In this document: piece after piece, positions 15,027 through 18,488 of the stretch
How the letters are laid out: each line of letters begins with the position of its first letter
Numbering within the stretch: position 1 is the stretch's first letter
Position numbers and translations under genes: made by a program
Source: Comamonadaceae bacterium
GTDB lineage: Bacteria > Pseudomonadota > Gammaproteobacteria > Burkholderiales > Burkholderiaceae_C
DNA length: 18,488 nucleotides
NCBI GenBank assembly: GCA_947454585.1
Contig: CANGML010000008.1
Location: forward strand, 1 to 18,488
Reading direction: 5' to 3'
Notes under the pieces: generated by a model
Databases searched by the model: none
What the model was told of the DNA's origin: nothing
Seen by the model: the letters and a program-made list of their open reading frames with translations, nothing else

Positions 15027-15038
15027 CTTGGGGCGTTG
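15014..15038 (+). terminator. Hairpin, probable terminator of the pseudouridine synthase transcript
   Basis: CAACGCCCC (15014-15022) and GGGGCGTTG (15030-15038) are perfect nine-base inverted copies around ACAGCTT. An AT-rich tract with six consecutive T (15045-15052 region) follows after a few bases, so the U-run is slightly displaced from the stem. The left arm contains the -10 element of the htpG heat-shock promoter, so one stretch of DNA appears to serve both purposes. Confidence 0.65.
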
Positions 15039-15058
15039 TAATTTAGTTTTTTAAAACC

Positions 15059-17020
15059 ATGACCAAACAAACCCACGCCTTCCAAGCCGAAGTCTCACAG
15101 CTGCTGCACCTGGTGACGCACTCGCTGTATTCCAACAAAGAAATTTTCTTACGCGAGCTGGTGTCCAACGCCTCCGACGCCTGCGACAAGCTGCGCTACG
15201 AAGGGCTGAACAACGACGCCTTGTTTGAAGGCCAGGCCGAGCTTGAAGTGCGCGTGAGCTTTGACAAAGAAGCCAAAACCCTGACCATTGCCGACAACGG
15301 CATTGGCATGAGCCAAGAAGAGGCCATCGCCCACTTGGGCACGATTGCAAAGAGCGGTACGCGCGAATTCATGGGCAAGCTCAGTGGCGACCAAAAGACC
15401 GATGCCAAAGGCCAAGGCGCGTTGATTGGCCAATTTGGTGTGGGCTTTTATTCAGGCTACATCGTGGCCGACCGCATCACGGTGGAGTCGCGTCGCGCCG
15501 GACTGAAGGCCGAGGAAGGCGTCCGTTGGAGCAGCACCGGCACCGGCGACTTTGAGGTGGAGACCATCACCCAAGCGGACCGCGGCACCAAGATCATCTT
15601 GCACCTGCGTGACGATGCCGAGGAATATTTGAGTGTTTGGAAGCTCAAGTCGGTCATCAACAAATACTCGGACCACATTTCTTTGCCCATCCGCATGCGC
15701 AAAGAAGAGTGGAAAGACGGTCAAAACGACCAACCCGGCGAAATGGTGTTGACCGATGAGTGGGAAACCGTCAACCAAGCCAACGCGTTATGGGCCCGCC
15801 CCAAGAAAGACGTGACGGACGAGCAACACGCCGAGTTTTACAAACACATCAGCCACGACTTTGAGCCCCCTCTGGCTTGGAGCCACAACCGCGTGGAAGG
15901 CAGCACCGAATACACGCAGCTGCTGTACATCCCCGGCAAAGCGCCGATGGACTTGTTCAACCGCGAGAAAAAAGCGGGCTTGAAACTCTATGTGAAACGC
16001 GTCTTCATCATGGACGATGCCGAAGCCTTGATGCCCTCTTACCTGCGCTTCATCAAGGGCGTGGTGGACTCCGCCGACTTACCCCTGAACGTGAGCCGCG
16101 AGCTGCTGCAAGAAAGCCGTGACGTGAAGGCCATCCGCGAGGGCAACACACGCCGCGTGTTGGCTGTGTTGGAAGATTTGGCCAAGTACGACAAAGCCCC
16201 TGCTGCGGGTGACGATGGTGTCACGGACGTTCTGACTGACGAAGACAAGGCTAAGCAAGGCAAGTACACACAGTTCTACAGAGAGTTTGGCGCAGTTCTC
16301 AAGGAAGGCTTGGGCGAAGACTTTGCCAACAAAGACAAGATCGCCAAATTGCTGCGCTTTGCCAGCACCAGCACAGACAGCGCAAGCGTGTCTTTTGCCG
16401 ACTACAAAGCGCGCATGAAAGAAGGCCAAGAGGCCATTTACTTCATCACCGCTGACACACTCGCAGCGGCTAAGAACAGCCCACAGCTCGAAGTCTTCCG
16501 CAAGAAAGGCATCGAAGTCTTGCTGATGACGGACCGCGTGGATGAGTGGGCCTTGAACTTTGTGCAAGAGTTCGATGGCACGCCCCTGCAGTCCGTCGCC
16601 AAAGGCGCGGTCGACTTAGGCTCGCTGCAAGACGAAGCCGAAAAGAAGGCGGCCGAGGATGCGGCTGAAGCTTTCAAACCTGTGCTGGCCAAACTCAAAG
16701 AAGCGCTGAAAGACAAAGCCGAGGATGTGCGCGTGACCACGCGTTTGGTCGACTCACCGGCTTGCTTGGTGGTGAAAGACCATGGCATGTCCATGCAACT
16801 CGCCCGCATGCTTAAGCAAGCAGGTCAGCAAGCGCCTGAGATGAAACCTATTTTGGAAGTGAACGCAGAGCACGCCTTGGTGAAAAAGCTCAGCGGCGAT
16901 GCCAACCCCAATTTCCAAGATTTGGCGCACATCTTGTTTGACCAAGCGCTGTTGGCCGAAGGTGGTTTGCCTGAAGACCCTGCCGCCTATGTGAAACGGG
17001 TGAACGCACTCTTGGTGTAA
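15059..17020 (+). CDS. htpG: Chaperone protein HtpG (bacterial Hsp90)
   Basis: A 653-residue cytosolic ATP-dependent chaperone that remodels client proteins together with the DnaK system. The GHKL ATPase domain has [18 protein letters not shown] (catalytic E33, N37), IADNGIGM (D79), and the lid/phosphate loop [11 protein letters not shown] (124-134), then GTKIILHL. The middle domain has [24 protein letters not shown], cited here by its parts SYLRFIKGV and LPLNVSRE with the catalytic-loop Arg. The C-terminal dimerisation domain ends without MEEVD, as in bacteria. It is somewhat longer than E. coli HtpG (624), with an Asp/Ala-rich insertion around residues 380-400. The ATG at 15059 is the family start, although Shine-Dalgarno complementarity is poor. 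A sigma-32 promoter precedes it; the HAD gene follows after ten bases. Confidence 0.98.
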   Translation: MTKQTHAFQAEVSQLLHLVTHSLYSNKEIFLRELVSNASDACDKLRYEGLNNDALFEGQAELEVRVSFDKEAKTLTIADNGIGMSQEEAIAHLGTIAKSGTREFMGKLSGDQKTDAKGQGALIGQFGVGFYSGYIVADRITVESRRAGLKAEEGVRWSSTGTGDFEVETITQADRGTKIILHLRDDAEEYLSVWKLKSVINKYSDHISLPIRMRKEEWKDGQNDQPGEMVLTDEWETVNQANALWARPKKDVTDEQHAEFYKHISHDFEPPLAWSHNRVEGSTEYTQLLYIPGKAPMDLFNREKKAGLKLYVKRVFIMDDAEALMPSYLRFIKGVVDSADLPLNVSRELLQESRDVKAIREGNTRRVLAVLEDLAKYDKAPAAGDDGVTDVLTDEDKAKQGKYTQFYREFGAVLKEGLGEDFANKDKIAKLLRFASTSTDSASVSFADYKARMKEGQEAIYFITADTLAAAKNSPQLEVFRKKGIEVLLMTDRVDEWALNFVQEFDGTPLQSVAKGAVDLGSLQDEAEKKAAEDAAEAFKPVLAKLKEALKDKAEDVRVTTRLVDSPACLVVKDHGMSMQLARMLKQAGQQAPEMKPILEVNAEHALVKKLSGDANPNFQDLAHILFDQALLAEGGLPEDPAAYVKRVNALLV

Positions 17021-17030
17021 AAACGGGTCC

Positions 17031-17783
17031 ATGACACACATGGACACCTCTACCCTCACAAGCATCCCCGCCTCGCTTGACGAGATCAAGGCCAACACAC
17101 AGGTGTTGGCCTTTGACATTTTTGGCACTGTGGTCGATTGGCACGGCAGCATCGTGCGTGAGATGCAAGCCCTATACCCCTCGGTAGATGGCAACGCCTT
17201 CGCCCTCGCTTGGCGAGCAGGGTATCAACCTGCCATGGCGCGCGTGCGATCCGGCGAACTCGGCTGGACACGCATCGATGAACTGCACCGTTTGATCCTT
17301 GATGGTTTACTCCCTCAGTTTGGTTTGTCGCATGTGAGTGAATCCGAGCGCGTGCACCTCAACCGGGTCTGGCACCGCTTAGACGCTTGGCCTGATAGCG
17401 TGACCGGTTTATTGCGCTTGAAAAAGAAATTCATCATTTGCAGTTTGTCCAACGGTAATCTTGGCTTACTCACGGACATGGCCAAGCGCGCTGGCCTGCC
17501 TTGGGACTGTGTTTTATCTGCCGAGGTGTTTCGAGCCTACAAACCAGACCCCGAGGTGTACAGGGGTGTGGCTCACACCTTTGATGTGCAGCCCCATCAA
17601 GTCATGCTCTGCGCCGCGCACCACGACGACTTAGCGGGCGCACGCGCTTGCGGTTTGCGCACGGCCTACATTGAGCGCCCCCTTGAGTTTGGCGCCTTGC
17701 AACCCAAAGATGTATCACCGCAAGCAGGCAACGACCTGCATGCGCATGACATCCACGCCTTGGCGGACTTGCTGGGTTGCTAG
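17031..17783 (+). CDS. HAD-superfamily hydrolase annotated as type II haloacid dehalogenase-like
   Basis: A 250-residue cytoplasmic protein of the HAD-IA, L-2-haloacid-dehalogenase-like group. Motif I is AFDIFGTVVDW with nucleophile D29, motif II is CSLSNGN (S140, N141), motif III is AYKPDPEVY (K171), and motif IV is CAAHHDDLAGA (about 194-204). In the characterised dehalogenases motif IV reads SSNxxD; here Ser and Asn are replaced by Ala and His, so true dehalogenase activity is not assured and a phosphatase or other hydrolase role is possible. Either ATG 17031 or in-frame ATG 17040 could be the start; both lie upstream of the conserved domain. It follows htpG by ten bases with no terminator and may be co-induced by heat. 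Its stop codon overlaps that of the opposing kinase gene. Confidence 0.85.
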   Translation: MTHMDTSTLTSIPASLDEIKANTQVLAFDIFGTVVDWHGSIVREMQALYPSVDGNAFALAWRAGYQPAMARVRSGELGWTRIDELHRLILDGLLPQFGLSHVSESERVHLNRVWHRLDAWPDSVTGLLRLKKKFIICSLSNGNLGLLTDMAKRAGLPWDCVLSAEVFRAYKPDPEVYRGVAHTFDVQPHQVMLCAAHHDDLAGARACGLRTAYIERPLEFGALQPKDVSPQAGNDLHAHDIHALADLLGC

Positions 17784-18488
17784 ACGTACAGCGGCTCTTC
17801 TTGCATCGCCTCGCACTGCTCGAGCAGCAGATGCGTTTGTCCCGCCCAGTAGTCGCTGCTGCCAAACCATGAAAAGTGCTGTGCAAAGGCGGGGTCGTCT
17901 TGGCGGCGGGCTAACCAAGCGCTGTAGTGAATCAAACGCAAGGTACGCAAGGGCTCGATCAACGCCAATTCGCTGCGGTTGAGCTCGCGCATCTGTTCAT
18001 ACCCATCAAGCAGCATCGACAACTGCAAGGAGCGCTGGGCACGGTCACCACTCAGCAGCATCCACAGATCTTGGATGGCGGGCCCCATGCGTGCATCATC
18101 CAAATCCACAAAATGCGGGCCACCGTTTGGAAGATCGGTAGGGGTCCATAAGATATTGCCGGGGTGACAGTCGCCGTGCAAACATATGTTGTGTGCGGGA
18201 TGGGCTGCAAACTTTTCACTCGCCATGGCTATGGCTTGGTTGCACATCGCGAGCCATTCGGTTTGCTGGTCGAGCGGGATCAACTGGTTGTCAATCAACC
18301 AATCGCGTGAGTCAATGGCAAAAGTCTGAACGTCTAAGCGAGGCCGTGCCGAAAACGCAGCTTGCGCTCCCACGTTGTGGATACGGGCGATGAAACGGCC
18401 AATCCATTCCAGCACTTCGGCATCATCTAGCTCCGGCATACGACCACCACGCCGTGGGCTGACACTAAAAGCAAAGCCCTGCGCATGA
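17780..18488 (-). CDS. srkA: SrkA/YihE-family stress-response Ser/Thr kinase, C-terminal part (5' end outside window)
   Basis: Partial gene: the frame stays open to the window edge, giving the last 235 residues of a family about 325-330 aa long. An in-frame ATG at 18439 is not the start, because upstream codons still align with the family (a GFAF...GGR segment corresponding to the E. coli VGGR region). The catalytic loop is HGDCHPGNILW (visible residues H104, D106, N111), the DFG-equivalent metal site is FVDLDDA (D128), and GPAIQDLWMLLSGD, IEPLR and DYWAGQT follow as in SrkA. E. coli SrkA is a cytoplasmic kinase of the Cpx envelope stress response that protects from programmed death; its locus there adjoins dsbA, which is not seen here. 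The N-terminal lobe with the ATP-binding Lys is missing from view. Confidence 0.88.
   Translation of the reverse strand, partial: HAQGFAFSVSPRRGGRMPELDDAEVLEWIGRFIARIHNVGAQAAFSARPRLDVQTFAIDSRDWLIDNQLIPLDQQTEWLAMCNQAIAMASEKFAAHPAHNICLHGDCHPGNILWTPTDLPNGGPHFVDLDDARMGPAIQDLWMLLSGDRAQRSLQLSMLLDGYEQMRELNRSELALIEPLRTLRLIHYSAWLARRQDDPAFAQHFSWFGSSDYWAGQTHLLLEQCEAMQEEPLYV

Noticed and set aside
18437-18439. ATG at 18439 as the true start of the SrkA-type kinase.
   Set aside because: Codons upstream to the window edge remain open and continue to match the family, and the N-terminal kinase lobe would be missing.

Overview
The window looks like ordinary chromosomal DNA from a betaproteobacterium of the order Burkholderiales, most likely a Comamonadaceae member close to Limnohabitans or Rhodoferax. 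This is inferred from the moderately high GC with heavy TTG/CTG leucine use, the tandem Bug-type periplasmic binding proteins, and an AMP-ligase/LivGHMKF/PaaK-like gene order that I recall from that group. I see no mobile element, tRNA, rRNA, phage gene or CRISPR array, and no gene-free stretch longer than about 160 bases.

Layout. (1) Bases 1-2788, plus strand: the 3' part of a 3-hydroxybutyryl-CoA dehydrogenase gene, then a calcineurin-like metallophosphoesterase whose stop overlaps (ATGA) the start of a Ser/Thr kinase fused to a universal stress protein (USP) domain. (2) Bases 2812-4805, minus strand: two tandem Bug/TctC solute-binding proteins without membrane partners in view, behind a possible promoter at 4831-4859. 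(3) Bases 4919-13229, minus strand: a seven-gene operon in the order acyl-CoA synthetase, livG, livH, livM, livK-like, livF, PaaK-like CoA ligase. A complete branched-chain-amino-acid-type (HAAT) ABC importer is thus bracketed by two different acyl/aryl-CoA ligases. (4) Bases 13230-13391: a divergent control region with a perfect 7-4-7 palindrome. (5) Bases 13392-14970, plus strand: a Crp/Fnr-family regulator and an RluF/RsuA-family pseudouridine synthase. (6) Bases 14971-17783, plus strand: a heat-shock (sigma-32 type) promoter superimposed on a terminator hairpin, then htpG and a HAD-family hydrolase. (7) Bases 17780-18488, minus strand: the 3' part of an SrkA/YihE-type stress kinase gene, cut by the window edge.

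How it may work together. The large operon is best read as import plus activation: the LivK-like protein captures a carboxylate-bearing substrate in the periplasm, LivHM/LivGF import it, and one or both CoA ligases trap it as a thioester. The dehydrogenase at the left edge belongs to the same general acyl-CoA chemistry but is not linked to the operon. The divergent Crp/Fnr protein is the obvious candidate regulator: the palindrome centres at -41.5 relative to the start site predicted from a -10-like hexamer for the operon. Inside the operon, two hairpins separate livK from livF and may raise the amount of binding protein.

The most interesting observations are the phosphoesterase/kinase-USP pair, the palindrome and its spacing, the livK-livF hairpins, the PaaK-like ligase with an altered P-loop, and the terminator/heat-shock-promoter overlap before htpG. 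None is proven by sequence alone, and the substrate of the importer is unknown.
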